From contig JADANN010000462.1 of NCBI GenBank assembly GCA_018806985.1, forward strand, positions 1,417,501-1,481,500: 64,000 bases of DNA. Reading direction: 5' to 3'. The notes under the pieces were generated by a model. The model had not been told where the DNA came from. It did not search any database and was given only the letters and a program-made list of their open reading frames with translations. Shown one piece after another: positions 1 to 14,300 of this stretch (position 1 is the first letter of the stretch; each line of letters begins with the position of its first letter). A program made the position numbers and the translations under genes. The stretch is from Angiostrongylus vasorum. Lineage: Eukaryota > Nematoda > Chromadorea > Rhabditida > Metastrongylidae.

Positions 1-2153
1 CAGTTTGTATGGTTAAAAATGTTGTAATTTTGGATTGAAAGCGTTGGTGGCCTTCTGAATCCCACGCGCTATGTCACTTCGGACTGTAGTGAGCATTTCA
101 GACCGGTTCCTTTTATTTGCATTGAGTATGTGAGGATGAAAGGATTATTTTGTTGGTTTTGCTTTTGTTTAACACATTCACGACGACACGTATTGACTTC
201 ACAGCGTTTTATTCGTCGTTGTTTCATTTTTTTCTGCAAGCATTTCATGCGGCACCTTGTATGTCAAATCGGTAGCCCTTCATGTGTTGCACTGCCGGAT
301 CAGATTGCTTCATTCGAGCGTTGTTTCACTGACGATGATCCGACTCGGTGCGACTACGAAGATGCCACATTGAGAAGAACAGCGGTGGACTATCGCCTCG
401 GATCATCGGCTCTGATGGAGACGAAGGCGTCGAAACGTTAGCCGAATAAAATTTGTTTATCAACTTCGTGTAAGCTCAACAATTTGAAATATGTTGTACA
501 GAGGTCGTCCGCGAAAAGAAATTTTCTGCATATCAAAATCTGAAGTACTTTGGTCGTTACTGCTCATATGATATTTACATAGCGGTTCGTTTGGAAGCGG
601 ATCAGAATTAGGCAAAGATGTTCTCGGACGAGTTGTCCTTTGACTAGAAGACGTGTCGGTCTTCATCGTGTTGGTCATCGGTCCCTGCACTTCTTATCTT
701 ACTGGCTGACGCTGTCCTCACGAAATCATCGTGCGCAATACGTGGAGTTTGAGTTTTCCATCAGTTGAAATCCGGGCGAAAGTTGTCCCACTGTCTACAC
801 TCGGCATCATTAACTTGGTTTTTTATTCTTTTAAAGCTCTCGCAATTCTGGTGTTATTCTAAGGATTATTCGCGCCTTTCAGGGATACATAAAAGGTGCA
901 TGAAAAAATACTGGACTTTAATTATGACTGACATAGAATGAAGTGGCGTATTTGGTAAGACGGGTCATGTTCGCCTCCAGCAAACATCAATCACGCGTTG
1001 TTCTTAATGGTGTAGTCAGCTGTAGTCGCTGAACAACATTATTATTCAGTCGAACAAGACAGGCTGTGGAACTCAACGTCCCATTATTTCACAACGACGA
1101 ATCCGTGAAATGTAGTGATAGTATTTATCTGTGCTAGATCTTCTTTCTTAGAGAGCTTCTATCCAGTCGTTTGAATTGCTCTGTACTACAAAGCCACATC
1201 TGTCGTCAGTCCACGATTACTTGGGAAATGCAGTAGTTTGGTATTCCTTTCGTGAGTTTCAGCACAGCGAGATGACGCAAGCATCTGGCTTCCAACTGCT
1301 GCTCACTGAATATTGTTATTCGCGGATTTCTGGCAATGACAAAACTTCGGTTCTTACGGCTAGAGCCTTTAAGAGATCACACAGCACCAATATGTCCTTC
1401 GTCACTGACATGCTTTCCGATGCTTTCCGGCGCTGACGTTTCCACTCCAGTACACTCGTAGGGCGTTTAGCTACTATGTAACACGACGAATCACATGACA
1501 GACGCTATATTTTCCGTCAACAAGAGCCAAGAGACAGGGATCTTGTTTGAAATGTTTTGATATCTGCTATATGAAGTGAGGGAATAATTATTTTGTCAAT
1601 GCTTCTCAGTGACAAGAATCCTTAAGAACTTCAATGGCAGAGACCTCTGTCGCTCATCAACGATCGCCTTTTGATGGCTGCATTATCCATCTGTGATTAG
1701 GGTGAATTAACTTCCCCCATGTTGCTCTTCGAAGCAAGTAACCTATCAAGGCAATGCTTTATTACAAAGAATCTCCTCGGTTATTGATCAGCTTCCAAAA
1801 ACCATTCGTAGGTGGTGCTGTGTTGAACCCCACCTACGAGGTTCAATCCCAATTATAACTGCTTTTATGGTCTATAGTATGGTTTTAATTCTTAGACGTC
1901 TTCTTGTATAGGTGATAAACTTATAAAATGTATTTATGAACTAGCAAGCATACGGTATCAAGAAAGAAAACAGCGGGGAATATCACCGTTCTCAACAATG
2001 GCATGGTTTGTTTCTCGTTGAGATCGACACTAACAATGTGGAATTTTGAGTAGTCTCCTCTTAATCTCTTATAATCTCTTAAAAAAACATTTTATCGACA
2101 CAAAAAATTACGAATTGCTATAGAAATAGCTAAACTGAAAATGAACATTGCAG
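1..2153. other. upstream or intronic sequence of trp-4
   Basis: No ankyrin exon or other coding segment could be supported on either strand. It contains one stem-loop repeat copy (about 300-480). The missing N-terminal trp-4 exons probably lie further left, since exon 1 begins at a splice acceptor. Confidence 0.6.
300..480 (+). repeat. stem-loop repeat family, copy 1
   Basis: The core is CTGATGGA, stem GACG, loop AAGG, stem CGTC, then GAAACGTTAGCCGAATAAA (412-450). The 5' flank TCGGATCATCGG and 3' flank CGTGTAAGCTCA are shared with other copies. Confidence 0.75.
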
Positions 2154-2300
2154 CCACACCTTCAATTGCCCATCCATCTAGCATGTGCGAGAAAATCAAA
2201 GGCGGCTTACTTCGTCGTCCGCCAGATTCTGGACCTCTTCGAGCAGCAGGTACTCGAGACGGACGCCAATGGATCCATGCCCATCCATTTGGCCCTCAAG
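2154..2300 (+). CDS. trp-4: trp-4 visible exon 1 (ankyrin)
   Basis: The 49 codons are flanked by TTGCAG and GTACTC, phase 0 at both ends. The ankyrin signature [12 protein letters not shown] and a second helix pair ending PIHLALK are visible. It aligns with about the third ankyrin repeat of NOMPC, so an earlier exon must exist upstream. Confidence 0.85.
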
Positions 2301-5300
2301 GTACTCCTGATGACACCGTGTTTAACCACTAATTTCGTAGCTAGATTCGAGGACCCATTTGTTGAATCTGTAGCAAAAAATTCCGTTTCTAGCGAGAGGT
2401 GACTGTGATTAAGAATTTATATGACTATTAGAACGTTATAGAACCCACTGATGAGTACTGCGAGGAATATGACACAGTTTACCCAGAATCTTCTATGGGT
2501 GCCGCTGATTAGAAAGCAACTGACAAAATGAGGTATTTGCAGGAAGGAAACGTGTCACAAGCAGAGCTGCTTCTTTCGCACCACGCTCACCAGCAGAGCA
2601 CGTCAACGGACGGCGCTGGAGACACGTTGCTGCACCTTGCCTGCAGAAGCGGCAGCATGGGTGGGTTACGGCAGGTGCCGGCGGGCGAACTGCGCTCTGG
2701 GCAGTCGGATGCCAGAGCCCCTTTTCAACTTATCATTTGCTAAAATTACTCGTTAAACTATCCAGAAACTTTTTAACATAGGGCATATATCGAATGAAAA
2801 GGCCCAGGGCGTTTTCTATAAATCGATTTTTTTTCCCTTTAAGTAGAAAAGTGATTTGGATTTCGAGTCGAGTAAAAGGTTAAAGGTAAACCCTATTTGT
2901 CAAGAACTTTGATGATGAACTATAGAACATCTACCAACCAACTTCCATACAATTAAGGTCTCGTTATCGAATTTTCAGCTGCTCTAAAGAAGTCGGTAGT
3001 TGAAATCCGTGCTCTAATTAGACTTCTATAATAAACTTCACACTGAGAAGTACAAAAATTTACAGATGCGGTCCGTGTGGCGATTGCGGCCGGTTGTGAC
3101 GATGCGAATAAGCAGAACGCAGTGGGCAGGACGGCGCTACATGAGGGTCGCCTATCTGGGAGATGCGAATCTGCTCAAGCTCATGTTCAAGTTGCACGCC
3201 AACGCCAACGTCCACGACAAGGTATCTACATTGTCTGACGTTTTGGTCCAGGGAAGTAGATGGAGGGCGAGTGTGGCGATTTCTGTTTTCTCATTGCTTG
3301 GTAGACGAAAAATCGTTGTGGGTTATTTACTCACTTTGACACTTTGATGGCCCGTCCTCATTGATTATGCGGACCCCATCATAATTTCCATTTTTTCGGA
3401 CATTTGCTGGTTAAGCCATTGTGGTTCTCTGAAATCCCGAGGTCATCCTGGCTAAAGTCTGTCCCTGTTCTTTACCACCACAGGCAGTCGCAGATCTTGT
3501 GCAGCAGAGGGAGATTTGCCACCATACGACTTTGACGGTGGTGGATCCTGGTATTGGTTTACTCTTAGCTTGCCTTCCTGATGGAGACGCCGGACTCCTC
3601 TCAGCTTGGAAGACCTTGCCAGGGGGAAGAATCCCGCCGCTGTGCATCGCAGCTCGACACGCTGGAACACCTCCCAGCCACGATGAGGCGGTAAACGGTC
3701 AAGGGGGATCGTTGTAGATTAATAGTACAAAATTCAAAAAGAATTAGCCTCTAGGTTGGCCTAGTGAAGCCTTCTGATTATCCATTCGTATTTGTTTTGC
3801 TCATTTTAAATTTTGAGAAAATAGTAATGAAAGAAAGAACGAACAAATTTATGGCGAATATGGAAAATTTGCTAATGCAGTAGGAGCAGAACTAAAAGTT
3901 AATGTGTAATTATTTATTTATTAGCCAAGTAGATGCTGGAGTGCACTGTTTTTATCAAACATACTTCAGCGTCAGAAAAATCTTCTGAACAATCCTCTCG
4001 TTATCGTTATCGTGATCGCAACCTTTGCACTCATTATTTTTTGAGCACACCTTCTGTCTTGGATATTTAAATGCTTGTATTGCTTATCTTAACAACGTGT
4101 TCGGACTCTCGCACGCATACCATTGGTTTTTTTAATACACGATCTTCGTACATGGTGGCAGTCTCTTCCGAACACAGCGACGTCTATATATATCATTCTG
4201 CCATCTACAGATTGTTTTCACTACAACTATAGTCGCTCAGCGTCAGTCACAATCACACGACCGCATTTCTTGCACCTGGCTGTTTCATGGGACACTTAAA
4301 TCCTCTTGGACTCCACTACTCTCTTTATGCATTTGTCCTCTTCGTACAGGTGTTTCGTCAAAGTGTTCCTTCTTACCTGTGGCCCACAGTTCAGCTGACT
4401 TCGAAAATTGGGTGCTCGATAAAGGTCTGAACTTTGAAATGCGGATCAGTGCTGTGCATTCCGGTCTTATTTCGGAAAACATCGTTCATGCCTGTGTCTC
4501 TTAAGATTTCTCAAAACCGTCAAAGTTTTTGTGTTCATTTTTAAACTCCTGAGGAGAGCAGTAGAAGAGCTGATGAGTGAGCGGCAAGTGGGTCACGAAT
4601 TGTGGGTCTTCTAATCAGCCGTTCGCATCGTTAAGATGGTTGAATGAAGCTCATATAAATCCAAGCTTTCCGTGTGTTTTTTGCTTTCAAATCATTCATA
4701 TTGTTTTTGGATGCCATAGGAAGACGGTAGATATGTATCACCTGATTGATAAGCAGTCATTTTCAATACACCCTTGATGGCAACACTGCTGTCCTGTGAT
4801 GAACGATTCTGTGCCTTCTCATTAAACTCTTTTTCCTATAGGGGTTGCTAAAGAAGTGGTGGTAAGACATAACTGGGCGATTGCTGAAAGGATATGGTTC
4901 ACGACGATGTTGACGTCTTCTCGTTGTTCGTAAGGCTTAAGGTAAATTTTGTGACCTTGGCAAAGATTTATGTACGGTCCATAAGACGTCTGCACTGTTT
5001 AGGTAATTCCTTAGTCACGTGACATTGTCGATCATATCGGACGTTTCTGAAATGAATGATGAAGAACAGCTTAAGTTTCCTTTAACACAACACATCATTT
5101 CAGAACATTTATGGGGCGATGAATTCCATACGCTGTGGTTATAGACGAAAGGAATGTATTATATGCGAAGGTTATGAGACTAGGAACAGAACGAGTTTGA
5201 GCTTCATTTAATGCCAGCTTTAATGAACTGTTCGTGATGTTGAATTCTCGAAGACCATTCCCAGTGAATTAAGGAAGAAGGAGGGGCAACCGGTTTTATC

Positions 5301-8300
5301 CAGCTATTGAGCAACAATGGTAGTTTAAGTCTAAACAATAATCACCCAGAGATAGTTAGAGGTGATTCAATCGAATTGATCCGGCTTTCCAGGTTCACCA
5401 AGCCTTCATCGTTACGGGGTCGGCAAACTGGTACCAAACTTGTCTGGAAGGATAGCACTAACTTGCTATATCGGTAGGCCACCGCGATCCATTGTGTTAG
5501 CCAGATATGCATTCAATTACCTTTAACGATGCTTGATGATGTCGATTGTATGGCGCATCCCTCAGGAACTGGTCAACTCCGAGAGCTTTTCTTTACAGGG
5601 ATTATTCTTACATATCTGGTTTGGTGGTATTTCGTCAACTACGACAATTTTTTTCGGTAGTGCAAGAGAAGATCCCGCAGATTCGACCTAAAGATTTATA
5701 TTATTTTTCCGATTTTGTTAATTGATGAAGCCATTAAAATTCAAAGAGAAATTCAAATTTTCAAAACCATATCTCAATCCTGACACTCGCGTCAGTGATG
5801 CAATCGGAGACGTCATCATGTCGTGGAGGACAAAACCTGTATGTCCAATCGTTTCGCTGCGGCAGAAGTGAGAAAGTTTAAAAAAATCCGTTGATCGCAG
5901 TAGATTCAACATTATCGAGGTAGAATAAGGAACTTTTCATATTGCTAGCGGAGTTCTGTATGCTGTAATAGTTTTATATCTGTTGAAAGTTGAAAGCCCA
6001 GGCTATTTTCAGCTGCATATGAGTCATATGTGGGTCATATCGTCCAGAATCTGTTGGGAACGTTTACTATTATTTTCATTAATCCTTAGCTTTCCATATG
6101 GCTATCAAAAAGGGCTTACCTTCTAACATAGTAGAAGGCTCAACATATCCCATCTACTTGAAAACTATGCTCGCTGATAAAATAAAGTAAAAAGGCGCGA
6201 TCACATTCAACAAATCCAAGTAGATCTCATTACGGCAAGTTCAATTATTATTCGCAGGCAGATGTGAAAACGACGTTTTTTAAGTGAATCATTTAGACTT
6301 TCATATATTTTTGTTTCTTTTTTTTTCCCTTGCTCCTAATCATGTCGTTTGCGTAACATGGCTGTTGTTAGATTTGTGGCTTTGAACTGATGTGAGTCAG
6401 TCTAATTTCACTATTTGCCACCACTTCACAATCTGCCGCCATTCACTGTTCATCGTCGAGAGACGTCTCCATCTGAACCTAATAGCGCTATTTAAGGACG
6501 ACAAGACCCCGGTGCACATAGCAGCCGAGCGGGGCTTCACTTCAATCGTTGAGCAGTTGATCGACAAATTCGGAGGTTCGATCCGGGCAAGGACGAAAGA
6601 TGGCTCAACTCTTTTGCATATCGCCGCTTGCTCAGGGCATACAAGCACTGCACTGGCGTTCCTTAAGAGAGGTGTGTCTCCTGGTTTCTCGAAAATTCCA
6701 TTGAAATTCATAAATGATATGACAAAGTATAAATCGGTTCGCTCAAATCTGTTCAATTGGTTTTTCTTTAAAATCATGGATGAATTTTCATTTTTTCTTT
6801 TTATATCGTTAGAGACGATGGTTTCTTTCTTTTTCCCACTTATCTGATGTGATATAAGTGTGGTTGTGCAACGATGATCGCTGGTCCGTCGAATCGGTTT
6901 ATGAGTGCTGCTCTCTTTCTTAGCGTCATAATCTCAGCTGAGGCTTATTCGTATCTTCAGCACTCATTTGCTATGGGAGAAGCGTCGCAATGGTTGGATC
7001 CTCACCTGGCCAACACCTCTGCCGCATTTAACACCTGCTTGGCTTCAAGAGGAAACCAGACGCTGGCCGGTTAAGGAACGTGCATCACTGAACGTTCATA
7101 TACTGCTGATCCCATATTAAGGTTAGCAGGCTCTCAGGGCAATGGAAAAGGTGATTGTTATTGCGAGAACTGGACGAACACGGTGCACAAACGATGAGCT
7201 AACGCAACAGGTTGAAGCAATGTACGATCAAAGTGGATCACATTACTATTGAATTTCCGTTGTCATTTCCCCTTCGAAATCCATTGTTCCACTATTTTTC
7301 CGTCATCGTTTTTTTCTTCTGGTGATATGACTGATTATCGATCGTTTGGCTTACGAGGAACACTACAGTGGGCCAAGAATTTACAAAATTCGTTCATGTC
7401 TTCAACAGTGACACTATATTCTTTACGGATGATATGCTTCTAGTGACCGATGCGGCGTGAATAGTTCAGACAAACAGGTAAATACAAAGCTCCCGCTAGG
7501 CGGACAGTAGCTTTTTTACAGTGTTATGATGATTCAAGCCGCCTTACTTCTTCTATTTAACAAATCCTCAAGGATTTTCTACCGTATTTTTTGCACGTTA
7601 CCGTTACCTCTGTTCCATTAGTGCTCTTCAGTAAAAGGTATGTTTTTTGAATACTTAGATGCTTAGGTTTTCAACGTCTTCACATGCTGTGGAAGGATTA
7701 CAAAAGAGAAATGAAGCACAGCTGCGGGCATCAGGATTTTTACTTCTACTCTTCTGTAATTCAAAAATTTGAACACCAGCCATGACACCATCCGAGGTTT
7801 GGAACGAAGACTAGAACTGAAGTCGATTCACCGGTGCTTGAGTTTTGCTGCGCAAAAATCTTTGAGTAGTTGAGTGAAGCGTTTTCAGTTGTTCACTGTA
7901 AGCAATCGTCTTGTGGCGTTATCACTTTGTCACTGAAGGGTCAGTGCTACCTAAAGTGGCATTTACAGCCGATCTCGAATTTTTTTTTAGATTCTACATT
8001 TCTCTGCGACCAGCTAATGGTGTTGACTGTACAGAAATTGTTATTAGTGTCTTATTCGCAATATGCATTTTTCTCGCATTTTTTTTACTAATTCAAATAC
8101 ATTTTCATCGTTTCAAAGAATTTGTGAGTGAACACCAAAGGCTTTCAGTGAAGTCTGTCACCACGTAGCGCGACCTCTTTTGGATTGCATTAGTAAAGTT
8201 TGATAAAACCCATAAAATCCTCTCAAATCCTTTGACTTGTAGGAGTTCCCTTATTCATGCCGAACAAGAGAGGCGCATTGGGTCTGCATTCAGCCGCAGC

Positions 8301-11300
8301 TGCTGGTTTCAACGAAGTAGTACAGATGCTTATTGCCAGAGGCACCAACGTCGATATTCGTACCAGAGTGCGTTTGTTTAAATGGTAAATAAAGCTCCAG
8401 TCCGTGGACAACGGCCTGATTCAAGAAGAGTCTGGTCACTTTATTGCTGATCAGCACTAAAATTCTTGCTAGTTTCGGGCATCTCTTCATAGGGTTACGC
8501 AGCGGGTGGTACCCAGTAGAACAAATGGCTTGATTATACCGGCGACTGTCAAGATGGATATAGCACTGGTTTATTCGATGTGGAAAACAATGTCGGGTTT
8601 TTCGTATTGTGACTTTGGGGAAACTCAGGCCTTTCTCTTCCGCCTTGTCAGCAACAGAATCGTTTACGTTAACCTGTTCTAAAAGTGAACCAGTGTCTTT
8701 GTTGCCTGTTTTCATTTTTTTGATTAGTGTAAAAAACGCTTTAATACGTCACTTTTTGGAGGAAAGAATACCATGAGCAAAATATCCTCCATCTCATCGT
8801 AGATGCGCGCTAGCTTCCTCATGTGCGCCACTGTGCTGCGGGCGCTAGTATAAATATTTGTTGATAAGATACCTGTTGTGCTGTTTAGCGGAATCTGAAG
8901 CAATACACAGTAATCTGCTCTGTGATGTCGATTATGCACGATCATCAGTGCAGTGATGATCATGTTTTCTTTTCGATCGTTCTTCTTAAGGATAACTACA
9001 CTGCACTGCATGTGGCCGTACAGTCAGGAAAAGCATCGGTGGTGGAGACCTTACTTGGCTACGGAGCCGACATCCATGTGAAAGGAGGAGCGTTGGGACA
9101 GACAGCACTTCACATAGGTATTTGTTCTTATAGAATCCCTCTCTTCATACTAGTGCTAACTGTATGAGTTGGCAATAGCGTGGTATAGATTGCTCGCCCT
9201 TGGCGACTCACTATGGAATTAAGCTATTACGGCTGTTTTTATTGCGAGAACAAACGAAGCAAACCAAATGATCAGTAACAACACCAATAAATCACGAAAT
9301 TTTTTTTCGAAAATAAGCGTTTCGTAGCCGGACACGAAATTGAAAGCTAAGGTCATTTCGTAACTCTTTAGAAAAAATTTTTCCTAATTCCAATTTTGGA
9401 CAGCGGCTTCACTAAGTGGGCCGGAAGCTCGTGAATGTGCTATGATGTTGCTCAAATCTGGTGGACAACCGGATGTGCCTCAGGAAGACGGAGAGACCTG
9501 CCTGCACCTGGCGGCCCGAAACGGAAACAAGGAAATTATGAGGTAGGTACAGAAGTCATGCAGTTAGGGGCGATTCACAGTTGGGCGAAACTACGCTACC
9601 TCTCGAGAACTGATATCACCACACCGACTGCGTTTACTGAAACTCAATAAGAACTTTTCCGGCTTTTCTCCATTTTTTTAGTGTTCTCTAATGTTATGGA
9701 AAACCATGTTATGCATATATTGTACTTACCCATGTGGAAAATTGACGAATTCAGTCCGAAAATCAAAGCCTGTTTACACTTAGTAGAAAAACCCCAACTG
9801 AGCTCAAGATGATCGCGTTCTCAGAGAACAACTTTGTGATTGTAGATGAAGCCACTTCCCGTATATTTCGTCAGAAACCCGTGCGACTGTTTTCTGTGCA
9901 GGTTGTTGCTCAACGAGAATGCGAACGTTCAGCTATTGTCGAAGGCGGGCGAGACGCCGCTGCACGTCGCCGCAAAGTGCTGCAACTACGTCGCCGCCCA
10001 GATGATCGTCTCCCCACATCGCGCAGACATTCAGCACTGAGGAACTTCGTAAATTCATCAATCAGAGAACAAACGTGAGTGTTACGCTTGTACACCTTCG
10101 GAATTTCTCATCTGTACTGCACCGTATGGTGCAATAAAAGAGGGACAAAGAATTACTGAATTACTACATTATTAGGGCCTCACAGGTCATTCTTTGGGGC
10201 AAATTTGCACATAGTCGCCCCCTACAATGAATGAAGCCAAGTGCATTGCCCATCTCTCAGGGATTGATCAGCTTCGGTCGCTCTATCTTTCTTCCATTAA
10301 CTGATGAAATGAGGTAGAACGTTGTTAATGTTCCTTCTGTTCCTCCTGATTTTCGTTATTTAATTAGCAAATGGTTGATCCTTTTTGTGCTTTTTCAAGG
10401 TTTTAAGGATTTTGAAAACTTGTCCCCGTAATGATACGCTCATTGCAGAACATGGACCGGAAATAAATTCACATGTCGGGTGCAAAAAATCACCGCCCAC
10501 TCGATGTGGACGAGTTGTCCGTTTGGACGCCATAAAACGCTTCCGAACGCGGTTTTCGCACGGTTTTCGCTACTCGCAGCCGGCTCTCACTTGGTCACGC
10601 ACACATCCAAACGCCCATGCCGGATACTGTAGCCGCGGACGAGTTGTCGCGGAAAGCGTCAAAAAACGCGATTTTCTCCGTTCCGACGTCATTTCCAGCT
10701 GGCTATCACTACTCCATTAAGGTCTAATCGCAACGGATTCTGATAGATTGTGATCAGAAGTATTGTTTTCCGAAAAATTAGACCTTAGTGGATCCCTAGA
10801 ACTATTTTTTCTGGAGAAATCTCGCTCTTTTCCTCTATAAAACTACGATATTCGGTGTATTTTGAGGTACAGCTAGCGAGTTTCGATCCATTAAGCTCTT
10901 ATCGCAACGGATTCTGATAGGTAGAGATCAGAAGTATGGTTTTCTAAAAAAATTAGACCTTAATGGATCCTAGAACTGTTTTTTCTGGAGGAATATGCAC
11001 ACGACCGTATTTTATGTACCGATAGGTAGCTGACGAGATGTATTTTTGGGGGCGGGGAGCCTGGGGAGGGGACGGTGGGCTGCTAAGCGTTCTACGGTTG
11101 GGGGGTGGGGCCGGGGAGGGGGGATCCGCACGAGGAAATCGCTTAAAAAGCGCGTTTTAAGCGAGAAAAACGCAAAAAACCACCGCCCACTCAAAGTGGA
11201 CGAGTTGTCCGTTTGACCATATTTCGAGTTTCTAACGTTCTTTTATCTCCATATCCGACCTTCTAAAGTAAAACGATGCGATTTTCACAGGTGGAGATCG

Positions 11301-14300
11301 TCAGGTCAGTATGGAATCCAAGCTTTGGAAGAACTAAGTGGCATATTTTTGGACAAGAAATAGACTTTAAAGTGGTGTTTAATACATCGACAGTGTTCTT
11401 ATTAAAATATTATGACAGAATTTCTTTGTTCATATCTTGGCGGCAATATCCACCATTGCTTTTCGCATTGATCTAGTATAGTCGCAATTTTCAGACAGCT
11501 TTTCTCACCTGGTCCGGTGCATTTTGCTTACCCTGTAATTGCTAGAACTGGATTGAGCTAAATGAAGCCTCCAGTTGTCTGGAGATGGTAAGCTGTGGAT
11601 CCTATGGATAATCCATCTAGTGCATCTCTTATTAGAAAGTTACGGAGAAGGTACCCTGCTCAGGCAGTAACGATGATGTGAGCTTAGAAATGAAGGGAAT
11701 GTAGTAGTGTGACAAGTTTGTACAATAAATGTAGCGAAGAATTATTAAAGGTAAGTCTACGAGGCTGGAGTAACTGCTGGTTGTGAAAACTTCGATAGAG
11801 GTGTTGTTACAGGAAGGCATGACGGCAGTGCACTACGCTGCTGAGATCGATCCTCAGCAATTGCATTTTCCTGGTGAAGACGCCAAATTGATGAATCTTC
11901 TCATCGACTACGGTGGTCAGGTTGGTTGAGAGTCGTCTCAGGAATTCTATAACACTTTTGATTAAATAGCCATTATAAAACGATTGAAGTCGCACTTTTT
12001 TTTTACAAAGATCTTTCCAATGAGAAAAATAAAATTGTTGGAACTTTGTGCAGGTGGACTTGCAGTCGTTGAACACGAACGAGACGGCGATGCACATGGC
12101 AGCTCGGTCAGGCAATCAGGCTGTGCTTCTAGCCATGGTAAATAAAATCGGTGCCGGTACAGTGCAAATCGTACAGAACAAGCAGAGTAAGGTATGGTAT
12201 TCTTTAGTACTTTCTGTGGAACACGTTTAAGCAGACAGAGCGGATAACACTTGCATATTGTAAAGAAGGAGTCCGTTTAACCTGGAGTTCTTCGGAAACA
12301 AGTGCTTCTGACATGGTAATTATTAGGAATACTTCTTTTATATCTCACTCCGTAAGCGTTAGTAGAACGACTGAATACAAATGTGATTCATAGAATACCT
12401 GTACGATCCGGTATCAATACAGATGAATATATTGGCGAAAAGGGCAGACCTTGTATCCGCATAAAAAGAGCACTAAGATGGTAAACAAAAACTGAGACAA
12501 GGTACGCCACTAGGGACGCATAGGATACAAAAAGCGTAGCGGAGACGATTTTGACATAAAAGTCGCTATCCTCGCACAGTATGCCGAAATACCAGCGCGC
12601 AAGCTTCTTGAGGCTTTTTGGATAAATGCCAAGAACCCTAGAATGAAAAGCAGGGAGGAATGCCCGGAGATCACACATGATCTTGCCCCGTACCTTCGGT
12701 TCGAATTTTAATGCGGGACGGTGCAGTCATCAATCACAGGCAACTCTGATCAGCGGTTTTTTCCTCAGTAGAAGGCACGTAGAAACGGTGGCTTTTCGAG
12801 AAGCTGTTGATCATATGATTACCACTTAGATTTTCATCTTTCTGCTTGTCTTACTGAAACGTTTGGCGTAGTAAATTGCATATCGACGTATGCTTCCAGG
12901 CTCTTAAGAAGGCGATGCTGCCGAAACGTCAGCTTTGCCCGAGTAAAGAAAGAATAAAGTAACACCTTTTGTTTGCTCAACAAGAGTTTCGAGAACTTTT
13001 TGATCAATGCCGAGGTTAATGGAAAGTCGGTCGTGGGAAAATGACTATCATTTTTTTTATTATATTATATATTATTATATCGTTTTATCATTATATCATT
13101 TATTTTCTTATTATATTATAGTTTTATTCGACTAACGTTTCGACGTTTTCATCTTCCTCAGAGCCGATGATCCGGGTCGATGTCCGTAGTAGTTCGTCCT
13201 TGCGCTATCAGTCTTCGTCGTCGTATCGAGTTAAATCTTCTTGAGTGGGGGCACCGTTCAAATGAAAACGCCCCACTCGGCGATGTGCATCTATACAGGA
13301 TGGTTGTTCAGTGATTGTCAACTGAGAAATGATTTATTTTCATGTCGACAATCCATCGTGTAACAGTCGGTATTAGAATAGTTAGCACAAAGTGTAGTGA
13401 TACTGTGCTAAACCGGCTTCCACTTAACCTGTGCATGAATAATTGGTAAATTTCTTCCTCACACGTAGACGTCGAAAGGTTAGCCGAGTAAAAGTTGCAT
13501 AAAAGCCTCGTGTAAGCTGAGCAATCCAAAGTTTGTTGATTATTCATAACGAAGCTAAGTGAAACTCGGTTTAGTACAATAGGAGTACAGTTCAAAAGTG
13601 ATAATAAAGCAAAAAAGTGTTGGATTTCAGAACGGCTGGTCCCCGCTGTTGGAGGCATGTGCGCGTGGACACACCGGGGGTGGCGCAGATCCTTCTGCAG
13701 CACCATGCCCGGATCGACGTGTTCGACGACAACGGGAGAACTGCGCTCCATCTGGCCGCCCTGAACGGCCATCTGCAGATCGTGCATCTCCTACTCCAAC
13801 ACAAAGCCTTCGTCAACAGGTGCAACTACACACACCAGCTCACTTTCTTTCAACTTTCTCTTTTCCATTATTGCCGCAGTAGAAGTCTGTTATGTACTAC
13901 CTAGATGAAAACACTATTCCACCAGCACAAATGCGGCTGGAGTCTTATTCTGGCTTTGCATGCTGCAATTTCTACGTTGTTAACCCCGATTGAAAATATC
14001 CTTTGGCTACACTCAACTGTTCATATCTTTATTCCCATCACGCCATTCTGACATGAAAAGGAAACCCTGGTTAGATAGGTCATAACGAAAGCTTTAAAGA
14101 GATTTCTGGAAGACCAATAAACTTAGGTGAAGCTTTCGGCTTGGAATATTTTGTAAGAGTACTCTTTCTTTACTTTTTATTTTTACTGCGTAAAAATAAG
14201 AGGGACACACCAAAAACTAGCATTTTTAAAACCTATGTAACTTGATAATGGCCTTTCATCTGAGCATCTGCTTTGCACTTTTCACGTATTTTCTACCTCT

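Larger units (their letters stand above)
3222..6496. other. trp-4 intron, 3.3 kb
   Basis: A GC-richer unassigned block lies at about 3490-3720 and a tRNA-derived SINE copy at about 5350-5605. Nothing else was recognised. Confidence 0.6.
10482..11214. repeat. direct repeats flanking a 0.7-kb block
   Basis: 10482-10524 and 11172-11214 share GCAAAAAA, ACCGCCCACTC and GTGGACGAGTTGTCCGTTT. They enclose the duplicated module and the G-rich tracts, so the whole may be one composite element. Confidence 0.6.
10075..11812. other. trp-4 intron, 1.7 kb, repeat-rich
   Basis: Holds a SINE 3' fragment, two pairs of direct repeats and two G-rich tracts, listed separately. Confidence 0.65.
12192..13630. other. 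trp-4 intron, 1.4 kb, repeat-rich
   Basis: Holds two stem-loop repeat copies in opposite orientation, a third partial copy, and an AT-rich stretch (about 13052-13130). Confidence 0.6.

Noticed and set aside
130..441. 103-codon plus-strand open frame as a gene or first trp-4 exon
   Set aside because: Its 3' half overlaps a dispersed repeat copy, and no ankyrin or TRPN N-terminal pattern is present.
1800..1860. tRNA gene suggested by GGTTCAATCCC
   Set aside because: No acceptor or anticodon stem can be formed around it; the nearby GTAGGTGG/CCACCTAC is only a local hairpin.
2661..2743. Ankyrin continuation after exon 2 in another frame ([14 protein letters not shown])
   Set aside because: Exon 2 ends at 2660 with a good donor, and its phase joins exon 3 directly to give GSM-D-AVRV, so this stretch is intron.
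8290..8715. 141-codon minus-strand open frame
   Set aside because: It overlaps trp-4 exon 5 in antisense, has no family motif, and has no supporting splice or codon signal.
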